Of a stretch of 5,861 bases of DNA, positions 1 to 5,861 are shown one piece after another. The notes beneath the pieces were generated by a model, which saw nothing but the letters and a program-made list of their open reading frames with translations, ran no database searches and was not told the DNA's origin. A program made the translations under genes and the position numbers. Source of the stretch: Flavobacteriales bacterium (GTDB taxonomy: Bacteria; Bacteroidota; Bacteroidia; Flavobacteriales; UA16); contig JAURKF010000122.1 in NCBI GenBank assembly GCA_030831885.1, positions 1 through 5,861 of the forward strand. The letters run 5' to 3'. Position 1 is the stretch's first letter. Each line of letters starts with the position of its first letter.

Positions 1-1
1 G

Positions 2-136
2 AAGGAAGCTTATTTCAATCGAGATACGGAAATGACCGATAAACTTCACCAAATAATGAATGATCGATACAGCTACGAGGCAGTAGCTTCCTCTCTCATG
101 CAGCTATATTCGCACTTGCTTCTATCGCGTTCTTAA
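2..136 (+). CDS. 3' end of a probable family 4 glycosyltransferase (partial)
   Basis: An open frame enters from the left edge and ends at TAA 134-136, giving the last 44 residues of a protein whose start lies outside the window. The visible part is mainly helical, and the stretch RYSYEAVASSLMQLYSHLL near the end resembles the last helix of GT-B family 4 glycosyltransferases, where an aromatic-rich 'xFSWExVAxxxxxLY' segment packs back against the N-terminal domain. The next gene, itself a family 4 enzyme, has a similar element near its own end (QFNWEAEAVKLNAFYQTL). The gene stops 3 nt before the next ATG, so the two are probably one transcript. The frame is convincing as coding. The family call rests on a short tail only, and donor and acceptor sugars are unknown. 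Confidence 0.6.
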   Translation, partial: KEAYFNRDTEMTDKLHQIMNDRYSYEAVASSLMQLYSHLLLSRS

Positions 137-139
137 AAC

Positions 140-1252
140 ATGTATTCGCTCAACATCTGTCATTTCACTTCTGTCCATCCATGGAACGACATACGTATTT
201 TTCATAAGGAATGCGTTTCACTGGCATCTATGGGGCATCGGGTTACTCTGATAGCGGTGGGAGAAGATGACAGGGAGTTTATGGAAAAGGGTGTACGTGT
301 GATTACGCTTCGCAATCCTTTTCAAGGAAGAATTTCAAGGGCGCTCCGATTTACTCGACTGGTGGTTGACAGAGCATTGAAAGAACAGGCGGATGTATAT
401 CATTTTCATGATCCCGAACTCTTGCCTCATGCGGTTAAATTTTCTCGATTGAAAAGGAAGGTCGTGTACGATGTTCACGAAGATTTACCGCGACAGATTT
501 CCACCAAGCCCTGGATACCGGGTTGGTTAAGACCTGCAGCGGCGCGAATGGCCGAGCGCATGGAATTACGCAACATCCGAAATGTGGCAGGAGTCGTTGC
601 GGCAACTCCACTTATCGAGAATCGTTTTCGCGTTGTTCATTCAAAATCATGTTGCATTTTTAATGCACCGCTGCTGAGTGAGTTTGAACGGAAATTCAAT
701 CCCGATTATGCTTCTCGACGTATGGTGTATATCGGTGTCATTTCGGAAAAGCGAGGAATCATCGAAATACTGAAGGCACTCGAGAAGGTGGATGGCCGAT
801 TGAATCTTGCCGGAAAATTTGAAAGCGAAGAGTTGATGAATCGATGTAAGTTGATGTCCGCATGGCAAAAGGTGGACTATCATGGCACGATAGGACGCGA
901 AGCCATAGCGCAGTTGCTCGAGAATTCCTGTGTGGGATTAGTTACACTTCATCCTACCACCAATTACCTCGACTCTTACCCAATCAAAATGTTCGAGTAT
1001 ATGGGAGCGTCGCTGCCGGTGCTGGCTTCCGATTTTCCCTTGTGGCGAACGATTGTAAATGAGCAGCAGGCAGGACTGTGTGTCGATCCGTTGAATGTGG
1101 ATGCAATCATTGAAGCAGTGAATCGTCTTTTCGACAATGCTGAATTGTGCCGTAACATGGGCGAACGAGGAAGGTCTTTCGTGCTGAATCAATTCAATTG
1201 GGAAGCTGAAGCTGTAAAGTTGAATGCGTTTTACCAAACCCTCATGCACTAG
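140..1252 (+). CDS. Glycosyltransferase family 4 (GT-B fold)
   Basis: This is a predicted cytoplasmic glycosyltransferase of 370 residues, a usual length for GT4, that would move a sugar from a nucleotide donor to a growing glycan. The N-terminal acceptor domain starts with the typical first strand (HFTSVHPWNDIRIFHKE, residues 8-24), followed by FHDPELLP (89-96) and YDVHEDLPRQI (110-120), both common in one GT4 subgroup. The donor domain starts near VYIGVISEKRGI (196-207) and contains YPIKMFEYMGASLPVLASD (280-298), which corresponds to the nucleotide-sugar binding region. The classical E-X7-E pair appears as D278 and E286. No signal peptide or membrane helix is visible. ATG 140 is chosen because the first strand begins right after it and the previous gene ends at 136; there is no Shine-Dalgarno sequence. 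The next gene starts 2 nt after the stop, which suggests translational coupling. The sugar specificity cannot be read from the sequence. Confidence 0.9.
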   Translation: MYSLNICHFTSVHPWNDIRIFHKECVSLASMGHRVTLIAVGEDDREFMEKGVRVITLRNPFQGRISRALRFTRLVVDRALKEQADVYHFHDPELLPHAVKFSRLKRKVVYDVHEDLPRQISTKPWIPGWLRPAAARMAERMELRNIRNVAGVVAATPLIENRFRVVHSKSCCIFNAPLLSEFERKFNPDYASRRMVYIGVISEKRGIIEILKALEKVDGRLNLAGKFESEELMNRCKLMSAWQKVDYHGTIGREAIAQLLENSCVGLVTLHPTTNYLDSYPIKMFEYMGASLPVLASDFPLWRTIVNEQQAGLCVDPLNVDAIIEAVNRLFDNAELCRNMGERGRSFVLNQFNWEAEAVKLNAFYQTLMH

Positions 1253-1254
1253 CT

Positions 1255-2271
1255 ATGCAAATAGTGAAAGTTGTAATACCCTGTCGCAATGAGGAGGCCT
1301 ACATCGGTCGCTGCATCGATTCGCTATTGCAATCGGAGTTGCAAGATGTGTCGTTGATTATCGCTGTGGTCGATGGCATGAGCGATGATGGCACTCGTGA
1401 AATTGTTGCGCGCTATGCTTCATTGCATTCGTCGGTGCAGTTGGTGGATAATCCGCAACGCACAACACCCTTTGCGCTCAACTTAGGGTTGCGCACAATG
1501 GACTATGATGTAGGCATCATCCTCGGCGCGCATGCCGAAGTGGAACCCGATTTTATTATGCGCAATTTGCGTGTGTTGCTCGAACACCCTGAGGTTGGTT
1601 GTGCGGGTGGTATTATCACCAACGTGCATGAAAACGATCTTTCGCAAGTGATATCGATGGCCATGGCTTCGCCATTTGGAGTGGGCAATGCCTACTTCCG
1701 CACCGGTGGAAAGGCGGGCTATGTGGACACGGTAGCTTTTGGCGCATACCGCCGGGAAGTGTTTGAGCAGTGCGGATTTTTTGATGAAGAGCTCATACGC
1801 AATCAGGATGATGAGTTCAACTACCGCATCGGGTTGAAGGGCTTTAAGATTTATCTCGAACCCGCCATTCGTTCGCGGTACTTCGTACGTGGATCATTTA
1901 CGAAACTCTACAAGCAGTATTTTCAGTATGGCTACTGGAAAGTGTTCGTGAACAAAAAGCATCGCGCCATCACAAGCTTGCGACAATTGGCGCCTCCGCT
2001 GTGGATGCTGTTCGTGATGATAGGATGGATTGGTTTTTTTGTTCATCCCTACCTGGGATACGCTTACATCGGATTGCTCTTGACGTATCTGGGAATTGCC
2101 AAATATGTTGCTCTTACGTCCAGTCGGTTTCGGATAAATCTCATGCTGAAATTGCTTTGGTGTTATTGCATTTTGCATGGCTCCTATGGATTGGGATATC
2201 TGAAGGGAATACTGCACTTCTACGTCTTGTCGCGCAAACCGAGCAAAGGCAGTGCATCTCTAACCCGTTAG
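1255..2271 (+). CDS. Glycosyltransferase family 2, ExoA-like, membrane-anchored
   Basis: This 338-residue GT-A glycosyltransferase resembles the succinoglycan ExoA group. It probably adds a sugar to a lipid-linked or membrane-bound glycan at the inner face of the cytoplasmic membrane. Visible motifs, in order: VVIPCRNEEAYI (6-17) for nucleotide binding, VVDGMSDDGT (38-47) with Asp40, GAHAEVEPDFI (91-101) at the place of the metal-binding DxD, AFGAYRREVF (161-170), and NQDDEFNYRI (183-192), the usual place of the catalytic base. QYFQYGYWK (221-229) follows, in the place of the Q/RxxRW-type element. The C-terminal part is strongly hydrophobic, with about three membrane segments near 247-263, 266-286 and 298-316. 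The DxD position reads G-A-H, lacking the first Asp. It starts 2 nt after the GT4 stop, without a Shine-Dalgarno sequence. The family is clear; the sugar and product are unknown. Confidence 0.9.
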   Translation: MQIVKVVIPCRNEEAYIGRCIDSLLQSELQDVSLIIAVVDGMSDDGTREIVARYASLHSSVQLVDNPQRTTPFALNLGLRTMDYDVGIILGAHAEVEPDFIMRNLRVLLEHPEVGCAGGIITNVHENDLSQVISMAMASPFGVGNAYFRTGGKAGYVDTVAFGAYRREVFEQCGFFDEELIRNQDDEFNYRIGLKGFKIYLEPAIRSRYFVRGSFTKLYKQYFQYGYWKVFVNKKHRAITSLRQLAPPLWMLFVMIGWIGFFVHPYLGYAYIGLLLTYLGIAKYVALTSSRFRINLMLKLLWCYCILHGSYGLGYLKGILHFYVLSRKPSKGSASLTR

Positions 2272-2304
2272 AAGCAGTTGATTTTTGTGCGCTATACTTG
2301 CGCT

Positions 2305-4782
2305 ATGCGGATTCCATTATTCGTCCTCTTGCTCTTCGTTACCATTTCTTCTGCAAATGCTCAGAAGGCAACCGCTCATTCTGCCGAATACTCGTTGTCA
2401 TCGTCAGAGCCTGCTTTATTGGAAGCGCAGTGGCGTGTGCGGGAGTTCTATCATCGCATGGCCAGCAATGGAGACTGGATGGATGCACATGTTCCCGGTT
2501 GTGTGCACACGGATTTGATACGGGCGGAAAAAATCGATCATCCTTTTTATGGTACCAACGAAAAGGATTGTCAGTGGGTGGGTGATCGCACCTGGCAATA
2601 TGAAACGCAGCCGTTTGATGTACCCGATTCCATTTTCAACAAAACGGTAATTCAATGGAAGTTTAATGGCCTGGACACCTACGCGCGAGTAGAGTTGAAT
2701 GGTGCGAAACTGCTCGATGCCGATAATGCACATCGCTCATGGATAGTCGATCCGAAGCAGTATCTCATCAAGAGTGGTAATATTCTGCGTGTCACGTTTT
2801 ATCCTTCCGAGAAGCGCGCGCAGGAGTTGCTTGCAGCGCTGCCATATCCCATACCCGGCGATTCTATCCGCGCTATGGTGCGCAAACCACAGTTTCATTT
2901 TGGTTGGGATTGGGGGCCGCGTTTGGTAACGTGCGGTATCACCAAACCGATTGAATGGATTGCATACGATGCCATTCGTTTGGAAAATGGTTATTTCAAT
3001 ACTTATTCAGTTACGGAGCAGTTGGCCAAAATGAAATATGAAGCCAAGGTCTATTCTCCGGTTGATGCCGATGTGTTGGTGAAGCTAGTGTGCAATACGA
3101 ACCAAAGTGAAACCGACAGTACCTATTCATTCAAAGCCGGATTGAACTACATAGAACTTCCTTTTGAAATTCAACATCCGCTTCTGTGGTGGTGCAACGG
3201 TCAAGGGCATGCGAGTCTTTATTCCTTCGAAGTGAAGATGTTCATGCATGGAAAGGTGCAGGCGCATCAGTCGGAACTGGTTGGTTTGCGCGATGTTCGT
3301 TTAATCACTCAGCGCGACTCCATCGGCGAATCATTTTATTTCCAACTGAATGGATTGCCTGTGTTTGCAAAAGGTGCCAACTACATCCCTATTCGCTATT
3401 TCCCCGGTGAAGCCACCTACGATGATTACCTCAAGCTCATCATGCAGTGCAAGGAGGCGAACATCAATATGCTTCGTGTTTGGGGAGGTGGTGTGTATGA
3501 AGATGAAGTGTTTTACGATTTGTGCGATCAATACGGTATCATGGTGTGGCACGATTTCATGTTTGCGTGCAGCATGTATCCGGGCGATGAAGCATTTCTA
3601 CAAAATGTAAAGGCCGAAGCTGAAGAACAAGTGAAACGGTTGCGCAATCACCCTTGCATAGCGTTGTGGTGCGGCAACAATGAGAACGCTGAAGGGTGGG
3701 AACGATGGGGGTGGAAGTCGGGTTTGACACCCACCGAAATTCAGCAAGTGCAAACAGCGTATGATGATGTGTTTAAAAATATTCTGCCGAACGCGATGGC
3801 CGAAAACTCAACAACTTCCTATTGGGAAAGCTCGCCGCGATTGGGTCGTGGGGATGCGCGAAGTATCAACGAGGGAGATTCTCATTACTGGGGTGTGTGG
3901 CACGATGAAGAACCATTTGAAGTATTGCAAACCAAAGTGCCTCGCTTCATGAGTGAATTCGGTATGCAGAGTTATCCTTCGCAAGAGGTGCTGCAGGAGA
4001 TGCCGGATGGCAAGCAGTTCTCCATGAAGGATAAAGGCATTGCGATGCATCAGAAACATTCGCGCGGATTTTCACTCATGGAGAAATACATGAACAGCTG
4101 GTATCCCAATGTGAGCAGCGAGGATGTGAAATTGTACGCTGAGATGACACAAGTAGTGCAGGCCGAGGGAATCGCTATGGGAATTGAAGCCCAGCGACGC
4201 GCGATGCCGCGTTGTATGGGAACCTTGTTCTGGCAGCTCAACGATGTATGGCCTTCGTTCAGCTGGAGCTGCATAGATTACAAGGGAACACCCAAGTTGC
4301 TGTACCACATGCTGAAGACGGTATATGCACCTCAGCTTATTTCTTCCGTGTTCGATGATAGGAAATTACAAATGTGGTGGATTTCCGACGCGCGCATTGA
4401 TTCAGATGCTATGGTATTGGATTACGCCATATATGACGGCACCACATTCAAGGGCGAGGCAAACCCGCATCTAAGAAGCACGGATAAGGCACTCTATCAA
4501 TCACCGAGGATGGACTGCAGAATAGGTTATGGTTCTTCCATGATTCATGCTGTAACTCTTGATGAGTTGGGTATCGATTCCGCAGAGAATTTGATTGTGG
4601 AAGTGCGCATCAGTTATCCGGGCCAGGCCAATCCGGAATACAAACGTATTCAGAAACTGACAGCAAAAAGTGATAAATCTATTGTGCCATATTGTGCATC
4701 ACGTAGCATATATGACCCGAAAACACGTCAAAAATCGCAGGAGCCTGTAATTCTTTACAAGCAAGCTTTCAGCAATAAATAG
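2305..4782 (+). CDS. Exported beta-mannosidase, glycoside hydrolase family 2
   Basis: This enzyme of 825 residues (from ATG 2305) should remove terminal beta-linked mannose from oligosaccharides by the retaining mechanism. Residues 1-19 form a signal peptide: a charged start, a hydrophobic core (PLFVLLLFVTI) and an A-N-A cleavage site before Gln20. With no lipobox and no evident type IX C-terminal sorting domain, the periplasm is the likely location. The N-terminal sugar-binding sandwich spans about 40-220 and includes HVPGCVHTDL (62-71) and the beta-mannosidase hallmark FHFGWDWGPRL (197-207). An immunoglobulin-like domain follows, then a TIM barrel (about 336-671) with RVWGGGVYED (391-400). 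The acid/base is Glu460 in WCGNNENAEGW and the nucleophile is Glu551 in FMSEFGMQ. A beta-sandwich region closes the protein. The frame stays open upstream to TTG 2278, but that start would put nine extra residues, including a Cys and an Arg, before the signal peptide. The gene lies 33 nt after the GT2 stop. Its natural substrate is not known. Confidence 0.93.
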   Translation: MRIPLFVLLLFVTISSANAQKATAHSAEYSLSSSEPALLEAQWRVREFYHRMASNGDWMDAHVPGCVHTDLIRAEKIDHPFYGTNEKDCQWVGDRTWQYETQPFDVPDSIFNKTVIQWKFNGLDTYARVELNGAKLLDADNAHRSWIVDPKQYLIKSGNILRVTFYPSEKRAQELLAALPYPIPGDSIRAMVRKPQFHFGWDWGPRLVTCGITKPIEWIAYDAIRLENGYFNTYSVTEQLAKMKYEAKVYSPVDADVLVKLVCNTNQSETDSTYSFKAGLNYIELPFEIQHPLLWWCNGQGHASLYSFEVKMFMHGKVQAHQSELVGLRDVRLITQRDSIGESFYFQLNGLPVFAKGANYIPIRYFPGEATYDDYLKLIMQCKEANINMLRVWGGGVYEDEVFYDLCDQYGIMVWHDFMFACSMYPGDEAFLQNVKAEAEEQVKRLRNHPCIALWCGNNENAEGWERWGWKSGLTPTEIQQVQTAYDDVFKNILPNAMAENSTTSYWESSPRLGRGDARSINEGDSHYWGVWHDEEPFEVLQTKVPRFMSEFGMQSYPSQEVLQEMPDGKQFSMKDKGIAMHQKHSRGFSLMEKYMNSWYPNVSSEDVKLYAEMTQVVQAEGIAMGIEAQRRAMPRCMGTLFWQLNDVWPSFSWSCIDYKGTPKLLYHMLKTVYAPQLISSVFDDRKLQMWWISDARIDSDAMVLDYAIYDGTTFKGEANPHLRSTDKALYQSPRMDCRIGYGSSMIHAVTLDELGIDSAENLIVEVRISYPGQANPEYKRIQKLTAKSDKSIVPYCASRSIYDPKTRQKSQEPVILYKQAFSNK

Positions 4783-4806
4783 GTGAGGTTGTATTTGTAT
4801 TTCTGT

Positions 4807-4827
4807 GGGATAATCCCTTTTTCTTTT
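4807..4827 (+). terminator. Weak Rho-independent terminator candidate
   Basis: GGGA (4807-4810) and TCCC (4814-4817) can pair as a 4-bp stem around a TAA loop, directly followed by a T-rich tract (TTTTTCTTTT, 4818-4827). It lies 24 nt after the mannosidase stop codon, where an end of transcript would be expected. The stem is much shorter than in typical intrinsic terminators, so the element may be weak or fortuitous. Confidence 0.35.
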
Positions 4828-4883
4828 AACGCAATTCGTGAAAAAAATATCTAGTCATCGGTAGTAATCGCATTCGGCGTTGG

Positions 4884-4891
4884 TAATTTTG
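4884..4891 (+). promoter_or_regulatory. Possible Bacteroidota -7 promoter element for murQ
   Basis: TAATTTTG matches the Bacteroidota housekeeping sigma factor -7 consensus TAnnTTTG exactly. It ends only 5 nt before the murQ ATG, so a promoter using it would give a leaderless or almost leaderless mRNA. No TTTG or TTG-type -33 element is visible about 17-23 nt upstream, which weakens the case. Confidence 0.25.
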
Positions 4892-4896
4892 AGCAA

Positions 4897-5715
4897 ATGC
4901 AAAATTCAAAGCCTACTACTGAAAGCGACAGCCATTACGACCGTTTGGAAGAGATGAGTGTGCGCGAATTGTTGGTCAATATCAATCGCGAAGACCAAAG
5001 CGTTCCGCTCGCGGTGGAACGCGCTATTCCTCAAATCGAACGATTGGTTACTGTTACCGCCGAAAGAATGAAAGCAGGTGGACGCTTGTTCTACCTGGGT
5101 GCTGGCACGAGCGGACGACTGGGCATTGTCGATGCGTCAGAATGTCCGCCAACCTACGGTGTAGAGCATGGCTTGGTCATCGGCCTCATTGCCGGCGGCG
5201 ACCGCGCCATTCGCTATCCCGTTGAATTTGCCGAGGACAACCGCGAGCAAGGTTGGCTCGATTTGCAAGAGCATTCTATTACATCCGCTGATGTTGTAGT
5301 GGGAATTGCGGCATCGGGCGGAACACCTTACGTGGTGGGCGCAATGGCAAAATGCCGTGAAGCAGGAATCACCACAGGATGCATTACCTGCAATGCAGGT
5401 TCGGCTGTTACACAAGTGGCCGATTTTCCGGTAGAAGTAGTAGTAGGTCCGGAGTTCGTTACCGGCAGCACACGCATGAAGAGCGGTACAGCGCAGAAGC
5501 TCGTGCTCAACATGCTTTCGACAAGCGTTATGATTCAACTGGGGCGGGTACGCGGCAACAAAATGGTCGATATGCAGCTGAGCAATCGCAAACTGGTGCA
5601 CCGCGGCACAGCCATGGTGATGCAGCAAACAGGATTATCGGAAGAAGAAGCTCAGCGCTTATTGCTCGAGCACGGCAGTGTGCGCAAGGCTGTCGATCAT
5701 GCAGGAGTGAAATAG
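4897..5715 (+). CDS. murQ: N-acetylmuramic acid 6-phosphate etherase MurQ
   Basis: MurQ cleaves the D-lactyl ether of N-acetylmuramic acid 6-phosphate in the cytoplasm, giving N-acetylglucosamine 6-phosphate and D-lactate, so that cell-wall sugars can be reused. The protein has 272 residues, somewhat shorter at the C-terminus than the roughly 298-residue E. coli enzyme. It is a SIS-domain protein. GGRLFYLGAGTSGRLGIVDA (61-80) leads into SECPPTYG, the MurQ/GCKR signature, and VGIAASGGTPYVVGAM (135-150) is the second phosphosugar loop. STRMKSGTAQKLVLNMLST (191-209) is also strongly conserved. Glu82 and Glu113 align by eye with the E. coli catalytic residues Glu83 and Glu114. ATG 4897 is supported because Thr8-Glu9 matches the conserved Thr-Glu near the E. 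coli N-terminus and no better upstream start exists. No MurNAc kinase or transporter gene is in view. The next gene begins 2 nt after the stop. Confidence 0.96.
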   Translation: MQNSKPTTESDSHYDRLEEMSVRELLVNINREDQSVPLAVERAIPQIERLVTVTAERMKAGGRLFYLGAGTSGRLGIVDASECPPTYGVEHGLVIGLIAGGDRAIRYPVEFAEDNREQGWLDLQEHSITSADVVVGIAASGGTPYVVGAMAKCREAGITTGCITCNAGSAVTQVADFPVEVVVGPEFVTGSTRMKSGTAQKLVLNMLSTSVMIQLGRVRGNKMVDMQLSNRKLVHRGTAMVMQQTGLSEEEAQRLLLEHGSVRKAVDHAGVK

Positions 5716-5717
5716 CG

Positions 5718-5861
5718 ATGCACGATATCGAACCATATTACAACTGGCGTGGATTCTACATTTCCAGCGAAGATCCTGCTTCGCCTTTTTTTGAGCGAGA
5801 ATACTCGAAGTTTGAATTCTCAGACCGTATTTACGACCATTACATTCACCCACAGTGGGAC
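5718..5861 (+). CDS. Conserved-looking protein of unknown function (5' part only)
   Basis: An open frame starts at ATG 5718, 2 nt after the murQ stop, and stays open to the window edge, giving the first 48 residues. The fragment is rich in aromatic and acidic residues, with EPYYNWRGFYISSEDP (5-20), FFEREYSKFEF (24-34) and IYDHYIHPQWD (38-48). There is no signal peptide or membrane segment, so it is probably cytoplasmic. From memory, this pattern (EPYYxWRxxY, SPFxxREYSxFEF, YYIHPQWD) resembles an uncharacterised protein conserved in Bacteroidota; this was not verified by a search. An AGGAG at 5703-5707, inside the murQ coding sequence, lies 10 nt before the ATG and could act as a ribosome binding site. 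The spacing suggests co-translation with murQ. No function is assigned. Confidence 0.75.
   Translation, partial: MHDIEPYYNWRGFYISSEDPASPFFEREYSKFEFSDRIYDHYIHPQWD

Larger units (their letters stand above)
4783..4896. other. Intergenic region between the mannosidase gene and murQ
   Basis: This AT-rich 114-nt gap is the longest non-coding stretch in the window and the only place where a transcript boundary looks likely. Its first half holds a short hairpin with a T-rich tail (4807-4827). Its end holds an octamer matching the Bacteroidota -7 promoter consensus (4884-4891). No small ORF with a credible start, no tRNA-like fold and no riboswitch-like structure was recognised. Confidence 0.6.

Noticed and set aside
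938..1249. A 103-residue - strand open frame inside the GT4 gene.
   Set aside because: It is antisense to the GT4 donor domain, with no motif and no independent start context.
1894..2217. A 107-residue - strand open frame opposite the membrane part of the GT2 gene.
   Set aside because: It is antisense to hydrophobic helices, which commonly leave the opposite strand open; the product is polar, Gln-rich and without recognisable features.
2272..2304. A possible promoter between the GT2 and mannosidase genes.
   Set aside because: No TAnnTTTG-type element with a suitable -33 partner was found in this short gap; a promoter inside the end of the GT2 gene cannot be excluded, but nothing visible supports one.
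2001..2585. A 194-residue + strand open frame across the junction of the GT2 and mannosidase genes.
   Set aside because: It overlaps the well-supported ends of two real genes in another frame and its translation shows no recognisable domain; it is a shadow of their codon use.
4789..4814. A sigma-70-like promoter with TTGTAT (4789-4794) and GATAAT (4809-4814).
   Set aside because: The spacer is only 14 nt, too short, and Bacteroidota housekeeping promoters do not follow this pattern; the GATAAT is also part of the hairpin candidate.
5137..5628. A 163-residue open frame on the - strand inside murQ.
   Set aside because: It is entirely antisense to strongly conserved murQ codons and its translation is unusually rich in His, Cys and Ala without any motif, as expected for a shadow frame.
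1..5861. Search for a new defence, mobile or RNA-based system: arrays, terminal inverted repeats, integrase or transposase motifs, tRNA ends.
   Set aside because: No spaced repeats, transposase or reverse transcriptase motifs, or structured RNA signatures were recognised; the window is almost completely filled by genes of known metabolic families.

Overview
The window looks like chromosomal DNA from a member of the Bacteroidota. This is inferred, not proven. The evidence is the near absence of Shine-Dalgarno sequences before the starts, a periplasmic beta-mannosidase of the type common in that phylum, and a final gene that resembles a conserved uncharacterised Bacteroidota protein as I remember it. 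All supported genes lie on the + strand and are tightly packed. No mobile element, tRNA, rRNA, CRISPR array or large repeat was seen.

Left part (1-2271): the last 44 codons of a probable glycosyltransferase, then a complete family 4 (GT-B) glycosyltransferase starting 3 nt after it, then a family 2 (GT-A, ExoA-like) glycosyltransferase with C-terminal membrane helices, starting 2 nt after that. These look like the end of a polysaccharide biosynthesis operon (exopolysaccharide, capsule or O-antigen type). The sugars transferred cannot be read from the sequence.

Middle (2305-4782): a complete exported glycoside hydrolase family 2 beta-mannosidase with both catalytic glutamates and a clear signal peptide. 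The longest reading frame opens at a TTG at 2278, but the signal peptide shows that ATG 2305 is the likelier start. The gene is 33 nt behind the GT2 gene, so it may be co-transcribed with the glycosyltransferases.

Right part (4783-5861): a 114-nt gap with a weak terminator-like hairpin and a possible Bacteroidota -7 promoter motif, then a complete murQ (N-acetylmuramic acid 6-phosphate etherase, peptidoglycan sugar recycling). Two nt later comes the first 48 codons of a conserved-looking protein of unknown function that runs off the window.

Overall the window joins the end of a glycan-building operon, a periplasmic glycan-trimming enzyme and a cytoplasmic cell-wall recycling gene. Nothing here amounts to a clearly new system. 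The points most worth a second look are the hydrolase next to the glycosyltransferases, the unknown gene coupled to murQ, and the altered DxD-type motif in the GT2 enzyme.
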